Source: Lateolabrax maculatus (taxonomy: Eukaryota; Chordata; Actinopteri; Acropomatiformes; Lateolabracidae). From it: DNA of 64,000 nt. The position numbers were made by a program, and so were the translations under genes. The stretch is taken from contig CM062216.1 in NCBI GenBank assembly GCA_031216445.1, forward strand, positions 8,429,501 to 8,493,500. Direction: 5' to 3'. Below the pieces are notes generated by a model. It saw only the letters and a program-made list of their open reading frames with translations. It made no database searches and was not told where the DNA came from. How positions within the stretch are numbered: the first letter of the stretch is position 1; each line of letters opens with the position of its first letter. Of the stretch, positions 47,701 through 61,422 are shown one piece after another.

Positions 47701-50700
47701 AAGACAGTCGGAGCGTCTCCTCGGTGATCTTGGAGGTCCAACATGTGTTTATGAATGTGTGTGCTGTATTGTATGTGTGTGTTTGAACACGCAACCTGTG
47801 TGTAGAGTTTTCCACTCATCTCCGTGCTCAAGGACACAATGGATGGTGTTGTTGGTGCACTTAACGTTCCTCCCGGACAGCAACCCATGCAGCACTCAGC
47901 GGGGTGTCAGGACTTCACACATTTGTAAAGCAGCAAACACGGTGTGAAGGAGGTGACAGTGAGGCTGATGAGCCAATGTGATGTGCCGCTACAGGAACAA
48001 GAGCTGCAGGACATGCGCCCCTCTCACAGAATATAGGCTGCTTAGCCACATCTGGCCACAGGAAACACACATTAATGAGAAGCAAAAGGTCAGCTTAGCA
48101 CATTTTAGCCTGTCAGCAATGCCCCATGTGACCGCTGGCCATGATATTACGAGCTAGCCAAGTTGCCCAGAGGTGTCCACTCAGGCCAGTGTTCCCCTTA
48201 GGCTTAGTGGGTCTAAAAGGATTTCCTCAGAGGTATGACATAGCTGAAATTCAAAGCCAACCCCTCTGGCCATCTGAACTTGGAAAAACTTGCAGAGCAG
48301 CTGAGGTGATGATGGAGCTTTGTTGTAAAGCATATTAAGTGTGACAGAGATCTTTAAATGCCACTCACTACCAATGTTTGTACTATAAACTACTGCCATC
48401 TCTACTCTGCTTTATTTGTTTATGTCACATATAAATATAGATATTTGGATTTGGATTTATATCAGAAGTTGTTCGCCATTATCAAAATTGCGTAATTTTA
48501 CTGCCTACCACCCACTTCTACTCATACTTATAGGTTTAGCTGCCAACATAATAAAAAAATAACAAATTTTAACCATGTCCAAACCCCTTTCCCTTAAAAA
48601 TTGTTTTTTATTCGAGTTACTTCACTTAGATGTTTTACTGTGCAGAATGATGTATGTGCAAAGTGTGACACTAGAAGGCTGTTCAGCTGTTGACAGAGGA
48701 AAGTTTCCCTAAGTTTAATAAGTAGATGTACATTATGAGTAGAATTTTAACTAGTTTGGAAGCACATATGGTTCAATATGCAACTTACACAAGTTGAAGC
48801 CTCTAGTGGACATTAAGTGGGACGCATCTTGTGTTAAACTTGTTCATTAAAAATTATTAGCGTATTCATAGATTTGGGATTTTCCAGTGACAGAGTAGAT
48901 GTCATTTTAAGAATTTTCAAGAAGGTACGCTAACCACATCAGTCACATTCTAACTCAAAGCAGAGTCTTTTTATATTCCTTAAAACATGTCTGAAAGGAT
49001 TTAGACGGGGCTATTGGCAGAAATGGAATATAATATTCATAAGAATGTTTTCAATAGTGTTTAATCACTGGCTCTAGATAGGGCCTTTCACGTTTTTGCA
49101 TCAGCCACCACATGTTCTTCTCCGTGCTAGGTTGGGAGGGGGGAAGAGAGTGGTATTCAGTTGGTTGCAATCTGCAACCACAGTTGCATCGGGCCATATT
49201 GCGTGATTTGTTTGAAAGCTGTAGGTTGTGTTTGTAATGGGAAGATATGCAGATGAAAATAAAGTTAGTGTGAAATGAGAATGCTGAAAAGCTCTCTTGG
49301 CCATTTAAATGCACTTTTGGAACGGCCACTAACTTAAGCTTGGACATGTTCAGAGCGCGTTATCTGTTCATATCTGAATAATGCATTTGTATTTGTTTCT
49401 CTAGTGTGTACTGCCCTCTGGCACTAGATTAGACAAAACCCATTAAAACTGAAATCACTTTTTCTACCCACTATTCTCACTTTGCTCTACTTTAATGTTT
49501 CATGCTTCTAAAGAACAAGACGGTCAAGCAAGCCACCTCCCATACTCAGAGATAAAGAAATGCACAAAACTATATTGACTGTGCCCGGCCATTCAAACGC
49601 AAACCAAGAGCGGCAGGAAAAGATGTGGGGCACAAAATCAATTTCCTTTGTTGCTTCACCAGGACCGGCTGCTCCCCTGGACCAAATAATATTTAATCCT
49701 GCCATGACTCCTCAATTAGAGAAAACTCTAAAAAAGTATATTACTCACTGTGACTTCTCTCTATCCTTTTCAAAAGGAGATTAGCCACGGAAATGACTTC
49801 TTGAAAATAATAGAAATGTTATTAAATAAGAGAGGAGAGACTATTCAGGACATTTTGGTCTTTCTTCTGATGCCAGTGTGTGAGCTGTTTGTCATTGATA
49901 GGCAGACTGTGAAAGCTGAAAAGATGTTTCAAATGAATTTAGTGTCGGTGATTACAGACTTAACCTACTATTATTTTTTTAATGAGATTGTCTATTGACA
50001 GCCAAGTTAATTTAGAAAAAATCTATCAAAAAAACAGCTACTGTAAACAGCATAATTACATCAAATAGCCACAAGCAAAGAATATATAATAAAACAGTTT
50101 GTTGCTTTGATAAACAAAATGTATGAGGGGAAAATGAGACCAATTTATTCGTTGTTAACTATCTCCTTCTGAGATGCAAAACACATATTTTTAAGGGGAA
50201 GCAAATGCTGGCTGTTCCCCCGGGAACGACAGCAGAGATGAAAAATCAAGTTGAGTTAGGAGTGGGGAGAAGGTGTAAATGAAAACTTGTCAATTGTGTA
50301 TAAACCCCCTCTGAATTGTCCTTAAGCTATAGATGACTCTTTGCTCGACCCCTGACCCCTCTGCAGAGACTTAAAAATGTGGCTCAGCTCCCCAGGATGA
50401 TGAGAGGCGGAAGATGACAGCTCTCAGATGCGTTTTGCTGTCACACAAGTCCTTGACGTACTGAGAGCAAGGAGGAAAGTGGACATAAATGAGAGGGGAG
50501 AGGAGAGGTTGATGACCTGTGAAGTATAAAGAAAGAAAACAGAAGTAAAGGGAGGAAAATTTCAAAAGGTAAGAGGAGGAAAGTAAAGGCAATCAAGAAA
50601 ATAGTCATTGTTTCATGTATCTTTGGACAGGAAAGCTGTGCATAGATCAATGGTAACATTCAAAATGTACATATGCTTTGTATGAATATATATTTGTGTA

Positions 50701-50958
50701 GGGTGAATAGAAAATAATGTGCAGGTTGGATAAAGCCATATTTTATGAAACACAGCATGTTCATTATGCATATTATTATGTTATTTCTTAAGTGTACTTT
50801 CTTTTTAATACTCCATTTAACATTGACTCCTGTAGATTTTTCCATATGCGACCATTACAGTTCCAAAAAAGAGAAACTGTGGGCAATGATGGATGAAAGT
50901 GACAAATTGCAAGCAAGCAAGTTAAACTGTAGTTGCTACAAAACTGTGTCAGTAGTGG

Positions 50959-51007
50959 TTGTACCTCATAATTAATCACAGCATCAGAGACTAATTATGA
51001 GGTACAA
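50959..51007. repeat. Perfect 16-bp inverted repeat with 17-nt spacer
   Basis: TTGTACCTCATAATTA (50959-50974) is exactly reverse-complemented at 50992-51007. The 17-nt spacer reads ATCACAGCATCAGAGAC. Pairing does not extend beyond the arms on either side. Confidence 0.85.
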
Positions 51008-54000
51008 AATACTGCCTTCAAAGACTGGTGTGAAATAGCCTACACTTGGAAACTAACCTTGAACCTGCAGTTTTAACAAACGGCCTCAATGAATGTGTTG
51101 AAACACTGTACCTCCAAACTGCAGTTATACAGGACTCAGGGTACTTCAAAGGGCTTCTGTCATCGTGGGCTACTTACTGTATGTGAAGTACAAAAGAATA
51201 AGAACTGCGAGACTATACTGTTAAAACAAAATGGTGTCACAGCTTTTGTCAATCTGTTTTATTTGTCTTTTTAATATCTTATACATCCCGTCCCGGTCTG
51301 AGAAATCTGAATAGTGCATCTGGACCGTGGTACTCCAATTTCTTTTTGCCATGTGTGCAGTGGTGGCGGAAACCAAACTGGGCTCAATTGCAGAGGAAAT
51401 ACATGGACAATTTCACACATCTTGCGGAGTACTACTGCATATGTGAAAAGAATCAGATGAATTGCCTCAAGTGACTTAAGTCAGCGTTGGTTGAGTCTGA
51501 TGACGAAGTTTGAAAAAGACAAAAAATCTGAGCATGCGGAGTCATTGCTGGCCGTGTTGCTTTATGTAGGCGTCGTGTTTTGACAAGGAAGGAGAATGTG
51601 TGGAATACTGGATCCTGTTTTTTCGCGAACGCTTTAGGCTTTTAAACCAATGTTGGAGAATTAATTTTAACTAAATATCTGGGATTCATATTAAGAGTTT
51701 CCTGCTTGGTAGTCTTTACGGGCTCAGCATTTCACACTCGACATGCTTCTGTCAGGAATGATATTGTTTATTTTTGCTGTTTTACACATGTGTGGACCTC
51801 CGAGGCACACTGAGAATGAGTAATCCCCTTCTTGACCTTACACACCTCCCACTGTTTGAACAGCCCCACCTCGCAGCCTCTGGTAAATGTTGGCATTAGC
51901 ATTTTGGCATTTCCACTGTTTGTGCTTTTTGCATGTGTGATTCGGGTTGTGCTTCAGCTCAAGTGTGCACCCAGGCTCTGCATTACTGTAGCGCTGTGAG
52001 ACATTTTTCACAGTTTTATTCCCAAAAAAAACTCCTGCTGTCATGAACTCAGAAAGACCGTGTCGGGAACAGGATGAGAGAAGCAAGAGGGCAGAAATCT
52101 TAGACGTCAAGAACATCCTCAGTGGATATTCTCAACATGCTGCCTGCCCTTTTCAGGAGGTCAAAAGCTCACTTTTCACTGATCTCATTACAGACAGTGG
52201 CATTTCATTAACTAGGATCTATCATAAAGCACCATTATCTCTCCATCTGATGGAGTCTGCTCTTCACAGCCTCCCAGGCCTGCTATAAATGATAGCTAAT
52301 CTAATCCTGGAGCTCTCTGAGTCCCAAGTGAGGAGAGGAGAGAAAATGGAGGGATGGAGGATGAGTGAAGATATAAAAAAAAGAGAACTTTAGAGTGAAA
52401 AAAATGATAAAGCACGAGAAAGAAAAGCAGGCTTTGACGTATCACGGGAGTCTGCAGTTATCAAACTTCTGATAAAACTGCAAGCCTCAAATATTCAATA
52501 TTTCTTAGTTATTGTTTCGACATGGCTTTAAGGTCAATTCTACAAAGTCAATCCAATTTGTGCCTCAATTATGTTACTCCGTAGCCAGTATGATAAATGT
52601 GAGAGTGGCTGGTTTATCCCCCACCCTCAAAGACTCATTCATCAAGAACTAAAAAGGTATTCAATACATTCACCCAAAGTGATGTTGTCTGCCGCCCAAG
52701 CAGCCCTCTCCAGGGAGCGCTCCGTGACGGCAGTGTAGGTGTGTTTGACCTCTCAGCCCCTCTGTGTGTGTGGGAGGCTTGGAAACAGTCAAGCTACCAG
52801 GGGTAATTAACTCAATTACAGCGAACTGTGCCATAGCATTATGTTATAGGCTTTAATTAACAGCTGAAAAGTGACCCTGCCCTCCTAATTTATTGGCCCT
52901 TGAAATAACAGAGGGTTGATATATTGATAACACAGCTGTATGTTTTCAGCACGCCGGCTTCATCGCAAGCTTTCTGCTCTTAATTCACAGTTCAAGAACC
53001 GTAAAGATGAAAAACACAAAACAGACATGCATTAATTCATCTGCTTTCCAGTGAGGACTTATTTTGGGGAGATTTGTGTGAAATCCTGCCAAAGACAGCG
53101 TTGCTCGGTTGTCACATACGCTGTCACAGACGGGCTGAAGTGGTTCTCGGCTGGCGGCTGTCAGCCGAGTGACAGCCAGTCTATGAAAGCCTTTGAAGTG
53201 TAAAGCACCAGATCTCTGTTATGTTCAATTACGTTTAAATGTTTCTGTTGATATGGACAGCGCCTAGTGTTACCAATTCAATATTGACTAAATTGGACGA
53301 AAAAAAGCCTTCCAACAATTGATTAATCACAGTGATCAGTTTGCTGACATATTGGTCAAGTACTGTCCTTCAAGTTAAAGCTGGATATCAGCCAGTCAAG
53401 TGTTACCTACTGCTGTATCATGTAGGTCTAATAGTTCTGTGAGGCTGTTATACTCATTGTAAGGAAAACCAAACTGTTGAGGTCCAAACTTTTTTATCTT
53501 TTATCAAGCATTATCAAGCAAAGTGGTGGACTGAGCACCATTTACATCAATGGTGTCATGCTGCTAGAATTAGTTTCAATGGAGGATTTTAGTGTGGCAA
53601 CATGGACCAGAAACTCTTTCAGACACTCTTTTAGGTCAATAAAGAATATTTCTTGTTTATCTTTTAAATAAAAAGAAAATCAGCACAAAATATCAGCTAC
53701 TGCGAGCTTAATGAACAAAATGTTGCGCAAGCATCAAACACTTATAAAACATGGGTATGAGTGAGTGCCTTAGTGTGTGTGTAAATGAGAGTAAAAGGTG
53801 GAGAAGAAAAAGCTCTTTGTGCATCGTTCCGGCCTAACAGAAAAGATAATTAGCACTTAATAGGATTTTCCGGGCAGTACGTGGTTACCCATAATCCCAG
53901 TGCCCAATAAGACTAAATACAGTTAACCATCAACATGGCAGTTTCTTCACGATGTCCTTCCACCCACTCACCACCACCAGCACAATTTCTTGTTTAATAG

Positions 54001-55376
54001 GAGACCTGGATATTAATCCCTCACTGATATTAGCTTCATCTAGAGTATCAGGAGAAGAACACAATATGATTAACCGAGCGGAGTCAGCTCGCCTGAAGCC
54101 CTGTTGAATCGCCTTTCGTTGCTTTATGTAATCTCCTTTGTTTCAATAAAGAAATCTTTTCGTGCTTTTTCCAGGTGATGCGATCCTTCACTGTGGATCA
54201 CGTTGATCTCAGGTTATTTATGTGTGCAGAACATTTTAGAGGTTACTAAAATGTAAACTTGTTACTTTCAACATGCTCATGGTCTCTATTCCAGTCTGTG
54301 ATTGGTTTATAGTTAAGAAAACCAAGCAGTGAGTGAATTAAAAGATCTAACTTTGCAGCTTTCTCCGGACACTGTGCTCAATAATTTCTGTTTGGGGGAC
54401 AGTTTGGGGTTTGTGCTCAACTCTGTCACTCCATGTTGTGCTGATGATTAGAAATTGTAGAGTAAATCTGGAGTCATCAGTGGGTGGGGATTGGTTGTTT
54501 GTTTGTTTTTTCTCCTGTCTAGCTCCACTTTTTGATTCATGCTGATAAGATGGAAGGTTTTAGTGGAAAAATCTAGTTTTACCAGCCAACTGTATCGCTT
54601 TCCTTCAGGAATAAGTCTGGTGAAAACCAACTAAACATGTATCCTAAGTGTTGTCTTTGTAGCCAATGTGTGACATATCTTATAGCTCTGTGCCACTGTT
54701 TTCCAAAAACTAATAAAAGCAAATCAGCGAGCCACACCATTGCAGTGCGTGGCATGTTCCTTCATTATGATGAACAAATATAGTCCATGTTCACTAGAGC
54801 ACGTAATGTGTATTAATCCGCCAGTGAAAATAGTCCCCAACAAATGCACTGTTTCTCCTGTTACAGTGCCCAGCTTCTTTTTTTTTCTTTTAAATTACTG
54901 AGCCTTTAAAAAAAAAGAAATTACATATTTGTACCTGCTTTTAAGGATTTTATAGAGGCAGTGGTCTTGGGGATGAGTGCCACAAAGTACTAAGAGATGG
55001 ACTGACACAAACATTGTTAGATTTCGTCTGTTAATGAGATTTAACAATAACAAAAATGGAGAGTAACAACAGCCTTGTCATTTAAAGACAAATTTGGTCT
55101 TTTTTTTCCACATGAGTTTGTAGGTTTTGGATCATTCCTGTTAATTACATATTTTATTCGCCAACTTAACTGCTGAGATCTGGGGATGCAGCCAACCTTG
55201 CAGCTATTACTTCCAAATAATTTGGTTTACAAAATACCGATGAAGTGTGAATTTGTTAACGACTTGTCTGATCATCTGAACTCTTGTGGTGCTTGGCACA
55301 TCGGCGTGGTTGTAGTGTTGTGCCTAATACAAATAACCACAACAACACTTATCTAGATTTCTTTTCTTTTTTCTTT

Positions 55377-55445
55377 TTTTTTTTTGCATTTATTGGACAG
55401 CACAGTGAAGAGGTAGACAGGAAAAGGGGAGAGAGACATGCAACC
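55377..55445 (+). repeat. Dispersed repeat fragment (TTTATTGGACAGCACAG)
   Basis: A T-rich run followed by GCATTTATTGGACAGCACAG, then purine-rich AGGTAGACAGGAAAAGGGG and GACATGCAACC. I recall this order from a common fish repeat. Confidence 0.5.
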
Positions 55446-57056
55446 ACTGAATCACTCACAACAACACTTATCTAAAACAAATGCTACAAAAGTGCTTTAC
55501 AGGAAGTACAGCCACACAGAAAATAAGTGACACCTGCTAGACAGGGGAGAAAAACAGAGGTTGTAACGTACAAAAAGTCTGGACGTCCAGCCAGCAGTGA
55601 GGAGGGAATATTCGTGACTACAGACACACAAGAGCCCTCAGAGCAGCCATAATGTGCCAAGACAACAGGTTGCAGCAAACAGACTGACGGAAGAGCAGCT
55701 CTGAGGTCCTGTGTCCCAGGGTCAGCGTTAACATGACCAATTGGAATAAAGTCAGAACTATGAAAATATGTAGTATGTATGTTTTTTTTAATCAAGTCTT
55801 CACTGTAATTCCCTGTAATGATGTAACACTCAGACATAAATGCAGAGAGAAAATACAACAATGTGTCTGAAAGGATTGCATCACACTTAAGATAGTTCAG
55901 AGTCTGCTGCACAAAAATACATCAAATGTAGTCTGGTGGTTATAGTATATATACTGTGTGCTTCAAAGGGACACAGTAAAAGACAGAGAACAAAAACACC
56001 TCTCTGAGACTTCAGTCTCCTCAGCCAGGCCTGAATTCCTTTATTTGTCTGAACCAGGTTCCAGTGCGCTTTGTAGTGCTTTCCTGTCTTACATTCGCCA
56101 CAGCACTCTAGTTATCCCTGATTGGCAATTAGGGACTCCTGATGGTTCCTCCCTTCCAGCAAGAGTGGAGAGAGGGGATGACAAACGTGATTTGGTGATT
56201 AGGTCTCATCCTTCAACCTGCAGTTACAGATGCAGACAGGCCTGTTGTGCATCTAACCTCATCACCGCCATATTAGCATCTGTAGCAGAGGAGAGCCCAG
56301 CCACAGGTGAAGCTAATGATGGAAAAGACTCTCCCTACCGGGACCATGATTAGTTGAGGGCTTGCGCGGCATTGTTACTTACCGAGGACATGATGAATAA
56401 AACATAAACTGTCAACCAATGGTAATGAGAGACGGGAATCTATTTTACACAAACACAGAGTAGAAGTGGACAAAACAAGCATGATAGATGCACAGCCTCA
56501 AATAAATTGTAATAAACAGATGCACGTTTGTTCAGTAAATATGCATTCAAACCCATTCAGATGTCTTCAATACAGAAACCAAAAGCCATGTAAATTGAAA
56601 TTTTGATGGCAGTTTCTAGACTTAGGCGATGTGATTACATAAAAAAGAGACAACTGAATCAGATATAGTTGTGTGGTTGTAATATTAAGCCAGTAGTTCC
56701 CCACTTTGGAGTCTAAGTCCCCATAAACACTTGAAGAAGTTCCTCTCATCTTTGCCTTTTTTCTTGTGAATTACTGGTTAACTTTTGCTATTCAGGACAT
56801 TAAAAAAGATTCAAATAAAACAGGGATATAAATTACAAATTTTTAGTCAATTGACGATCCGAAGTAGATAATTTTAAGGGGCAATGACCCAAAAAGGTTG
56901 ACAACTGTAATCAGCCAAATTACTGAGCTGCTTTATGGCTATACTGGATTTACAGGATCATTAATGAACTTTTTAATGAACTTGATTAGCCAAAAACAGT
57001 CAATCCATTCTGGTTTCTTAATTGAATTTCCCCCAAAATACTATGTCACTATGATA

Positions 57057-57190
57057 AAAGTGGGCGATATGGATAAAATTCTTGCATGTAAATGTTATTT
57101 CATATCATGATATGAATGTTTATCCGGATACAATAGTTTTTCTGAAAAAATTGTGAAATAGATAATTGATCAAATAACCAGACAATTTGC
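57057..57190 (+). repeat. Dispersed repeat fragment (GTGGGCGATAT family)
   Basis: AAGTGGGCGATATGGATAAA followed by TTTCATATCATGATATGAAT matches the recalled teleost family with GGGCGATATG and ATATCATGATA motifs. It is diverged. Confidence 0.5.
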
Positions 57191-57355
57191 TTTTTTAAAT
57201 TTATTTTTTATATTGTCATAAATTGATTGCAATGGTCTAATACACCAAGTGATATTAAAGTGATGGCTATCATGGTATAAAAGATATAGAAAAGTCATCA
57301 TATATATCATCTACCCGTTCATTCTGCTATTGCAATATGAAATTACATAAACAGT

Positions 57356-57375
57356 AAAAAAAAAAAAAAAAAAAA
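57356..57375. repeat. A20 homopolymer
   Basis: Uninterrupted run of 20 A. Confidence 0.9.
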
Positions 57376-58804
57376 TCCCTGCAAAATTGGCAAGGCTGCA
57401 CACTCCCCCCTGCTTATTCAGTGCCATGTTAGAGTACAGTAGCAGTGATTCATGCAGAATGATCCACTGTGGGCAGTGTAATTTATCACCGGATGTGTCG
57501 GTGGGCAGAGCAGAAGAGGCCCTGCTGATAAATGGAGGTGAGGGGAAACGACACAATGAAGATTAGAGATGTGACGAGAGAAAGAAGCCACTCAGTGTCC
57601 CTGACCCTGAGGAAATGTACCGATCCGTACTGCACCTCAGTGTCAACTCCCCTTCTTTGTATTCATGGGAAATATGTGCTATGGGCAGCTACTAGAGCCT
57701 ACTGTATACTACTCCATGAAATGCAGAGTTGTGTGGCTCTTATGCTTTGCAAGTCCAAACGTTTGACCTCATTTGGGTAGTGTGTCCGTGCACAGATGCA
57801 CACAAACAGGACACACAAATTCTTTCTGTTCTGCTACAGCGCCATATGGAGCTTGGCAATATGCCGTAGAGGAAGGAAGGACATCCCTGAGGAAAGAGCA
57901 GCACAACTCTATGGGCAATGAGCCTAGAGTGCAATGTTTTCCAATCACTTCACTGCGTCTGACCACTGTCATCAAGTAAAGCTCCCGTGCACCAACAACT
58001 ACAACAGTAAATCCCCCCAACTATCACAGTATCCACTTTTACAGTACATACCTACATGCATCACTGCACGCAACATACACACACACAATATAAAACGCGT
58101 ACATACAAACTCAGTTCAGATACAAAGCTAATGCATTTATGCAGGAAGGTGGGGGATGCTTCACATCAATCACCACTTCCATCTTTTTTCCCCCCCTTTC
58201 CCATCCGTCCGCAGTGGGGATGTACACGATGTGCAGGAGCATTACAAACAAAATCAAATATATAAAATATATATAATATACAATGCCTGAATACAAGCTC
58301 CTCCAGGTTGTGTTATCTGGAAGCAAAAAAATGAAACGGAAACAGCATCAGAGAGAGTAATGAAGGCAGTTTGAAGAGATGGAAACATCAGTAAAACCTT
58401 TGCAGACTTCTGGACTCACACAAATAAAAATATTAAATAGCGACAGCAGATCCCCAAATCTGCACTACATACTGTGACTATAAAGTATGCACTATATACT
58501 AGTTTTTATTGTACTCTGTTTTGGTTGTTAATATACAAGAATTGTATGTACTTTATGGCTTTGCACAAGCAGAAAAGGATGCAAGATGAGAGCAGAAGGA
58601 TCCTAATCAAACACAACTTGGTAAAAAAAACTTTTAACGATTGACTAGTTTATTTCCCTGTCTCAACACTTCTCACAATAATGTTTTATTTTTTCATCTG
58701 TGTGAAGCTCCTTCTTATTGGTGCTATAGTGTGGAACTGTAGAGCAGCAGAGGGGAAACTGGTTTGGTGCAATATTAAATACAATAACTGACACTGACAT
58801 ATCA

Positions 58805-59020
58805 TGAAACTAGCAAACAGTTGCTTATTATTTTTATTATCATTGTTCATTTGGAGTCAGGTCTCTAGTCCAATATTTACTATCTTTTAGCTCTGTTTTT
58901 GGTCATTTCCAACTTCTTTGGGAAATATCAGACCCTTTAGCTGCTGAAAGCTGCACCAACTAATCGCCAACTGTGTCTGTCTGCTGTTTGGTGCTAAGCA
59001 GGCAGTGAACATTGGGGTTC
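58805..59020 (+). repeat. Dispersed repeat, copy C
   Basis: CTAGCAAACAGTTGCTTATT, CCAATATTTACTATCTTTTA, GCTCTGTTTTTGGTC, CCTTTAGCTGCTGAAAGC and TGTCTGCTGTTTGGTGCTAA are collinear with copies A (5919) and B (37311). Confidence 0.65.
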
Positions 59021-59221
59021 AATAACTGCCTGCTGTGTCCGAAACGTATCCTCAAACAACGGTTCAGACAACTTACGAAAAGCGCATGTACAATTGTTCG
59101 TGCATAATCCTATGAATGTCCAGCAAAATGAGCAAACAGTGCATCTATGCAAGCGACATCCGGTTACACTTTCAAAATAAAACTTGCTGGCAAACATTTC
59201 GACGTACAGGAATAGATGTGA

Positions 59222-59400
59222 AATGGTCACAGTTTGGTTAGGTTTAGGCAGAAAAACTACTTGGTTAGGTTTAGGAAAAGAAGCTGGTTTGAGTTAAAAT
59301 AACTAAGTCCTTATAAAACAATCAACACTGACTCACACAGGACATGACCCCTGGTCTCCTGGATTAAAGTCATGTGTTTATTTGTCCCATCCAACACCCC
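59222..59400 (+). repeat. Dispersed repeat of the GGTTAGGTTTAGG family
   Basis: Two GGTTAGGTTTAGG units 30 bp apart, then GGTTTGAGTTAAAATAACTA, GACCCCTGGTCTCCTGGATT and CCATCCAACACCCCC. It matches a recalled teleost repeat. Reverse-oriented relatives are at 8210-8320 and 25511-25560. Confidence 0.6.
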
Positions 59401-60504
59401 CAACCTGCACCCTAGTTAGAGTCTCACTCTTTCTACTATGTCATGTGACTCCGATGGCTCTAATATAGCAGCTGACATTATGGCCACACTCAGTTTTACC
59501 TCCAAATGAATTGGTTTAGATAATCTGGTTTAACTGTCGACTTGTACACAACCTGTCTGATCGTCTTGTGTTCCTCAGCAATTCATTTAGTGAGTGCAAT
59601 GTTATTATAATTGACAGAAACAGATACACTCTCATGCAGACACATTGGTGAATCTGGAGCAGAGATGAAAAGCAATGTCGAGATTGAAATTGAAATAGTG
59701 TGGGAGTGTGCGCGAGTGCCACCAGAGGAGAATGGGAGTGTGAAAAGTGGGCGCGAATGAGGGACATGGATACTGATAGAAGGTGAGAATGAATCGGGGC
59801 CAGGCAGAGGGCACCAAGAGGCAATCAGATCCCTGGACTGGATGTGTGAACAGGCGCTGGACAGATGATTAGCAGATGTCACCGTGCGGTCTCAGGCCCA
59901 CGATGACATGTTATCTGAATGAGACAATTAAAAGGCCTGTCACATCGGAGGAGCAGGAGGGCTCGCTGTTTCCAGAGGCAGAGGGAGAGGATGTCTGTGG
60001 AATCACTTTGCTCCATTTGAGGACCTGCTGCAACCGGATGGAGGTGACCTATGATTGCAACGATCAGCAATGTCATGTATAATTTAAATGTGCCATGATG
60101 TGTGTTAGGGCCATTGTAAGTAAAAAAAAATAATAATACATATAAATATCAGACTATCTATACTAGGTAAAAATTGTTGCAATATTGGATCAAATGCATA
60201 TAAGTCACCCCCACTCTCTTACACAGATTCAATTTGAAAAAATCCAGGCACTTGTGTAAAATGTGGCTCAGAGGAGAGGGCAGTAGTACATTGTATGAAG
60301 TGCTAGGAGATCTCTTTATCTCTATGTCCACGTCTTTGCATCTTGGTTCTCTTTTCTGATGATATGAGATGACCAAAATCTCAGTAAAAACTGGTCAGTC
60401 TTTGTATCTTATAGGCAAAATATTGCTCTTCAATGGAAAAATTACAGAAAATATGTGGATGCTTTGTGCACTACTTGGAGACCAAATTCGATAACCAACA
60501 CACT

Positions 60505-60512
60505 TTTGTGTT

Positions 60513-60548
<36 letters not shown>
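60505..60548. repeat. (TG)n microsatellite
   Basis: An interrupted TG/TTTG start passes into a pure TG run. Confidence 0.9.
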
Positions 60549-60549
<1 letters not shown>

Positions 60550-61367
60550 CTATATATCTGTTTTGTTTCACTAACTGTTGAAATAATATGAAAACCAATA
60601 AACATATTCAACCATATGTAGATCATTACGCTTCATTCCGACTACAAGCAGTAATTTTATGGAAATTATAGTGATCCTTTATCTAAATTGACCTCTGGAA
60701 TTACATTACTAACTACTAACCCAGAAAACTCACATTACAGGCTCAAACTGAAATCGCAAGATGATGCAAATTAGGAGTAATAATTTAACAAAAATGTTTT
60801 AAATGCACCACTGTTCCACTATAGATTCCAATAAAGACCAGCTTTCTCAAGATAATAATCAAGTGAACTTTTTCAGGCTAAAACTGAACCCAAGCTTTAG
60901 CTTTACAAAACATTTCATCAACTCTCGAAGCATATCTTCCCTAACACACACAATATGTGTGTTGATGATGGGGCAGTAGATCCCAGTGGGAACTATAAGG
61001 GGGAAAGCCAATGGGGGTCGTGAGCGGGGCAATACATAAACACAGACACAGAAACACTGCAGACAACGCCAGCGCGCATCGAAAGCAGGAGCCAGTGAGC
61101 TGAATGCATAATGTTAGCATTAACTCAAACAGCCTATTTGCTAATTCTACACAAGCTTTGCCGTGATTTAATGAACCTGTTGATTGATGAAAGCCGTTTC
61201 CTTGGGTACTGTATGGGACCCACATTAAGTGATTATATCTGCATTGAGGTGGTGAGGAGGGAAAATATAAGGGATATAGAATGGAACATTACCAAGCAGT
61301 TATTTATATTTTGACTGAGAGAGCTATTAACATGCTTCTGCAAACACAGACACGCACACATAAATAA

Positions 61368-61385
61368 CCCCCCCCCCACCCCCCG

Positions 61386-61420
<35 letters not shown>
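61368..61420. repeat. C-run followed by (CA)17 microsatellite
   Basis: Ten C (61368-61377), an interrupted ACCCCCCGC stretch, then CA units from 61387 to 61420. Confidence 0.92.

Positions 61421-61422
<2 letters not shown>

Larger units (their letters stand above)
44708..58804. other. Intergenic region, part 3
   Basis: No gene recognised. ORFs here are short; the longest (55484-55912 minus, 55958-56353 plus) have no domain I recognise and no splice or promoter context. Listed separately: an inverted repeat at 50959-51007, repeat fragments at 55377-55445 and 57057-57190, and an A20 run at 57356-57375. A homeodomain-motif-rich stretch at 52800-52870 is noted among the findings. Confidence 0.6.

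Noticed and set aside
55484..56353. Two ORFs of 142 and 131 codons
   Set aside because: Neither shows a known family, signal peptide logic or splice context; lengths of this order are expected by chance in 64 kb.
59222..59290. Telomere-like GGTTAGGTTTAGG units
   Set aside because: The spacing and surrounding sequence match a dispersed repeat, not TTAGGG arrays.
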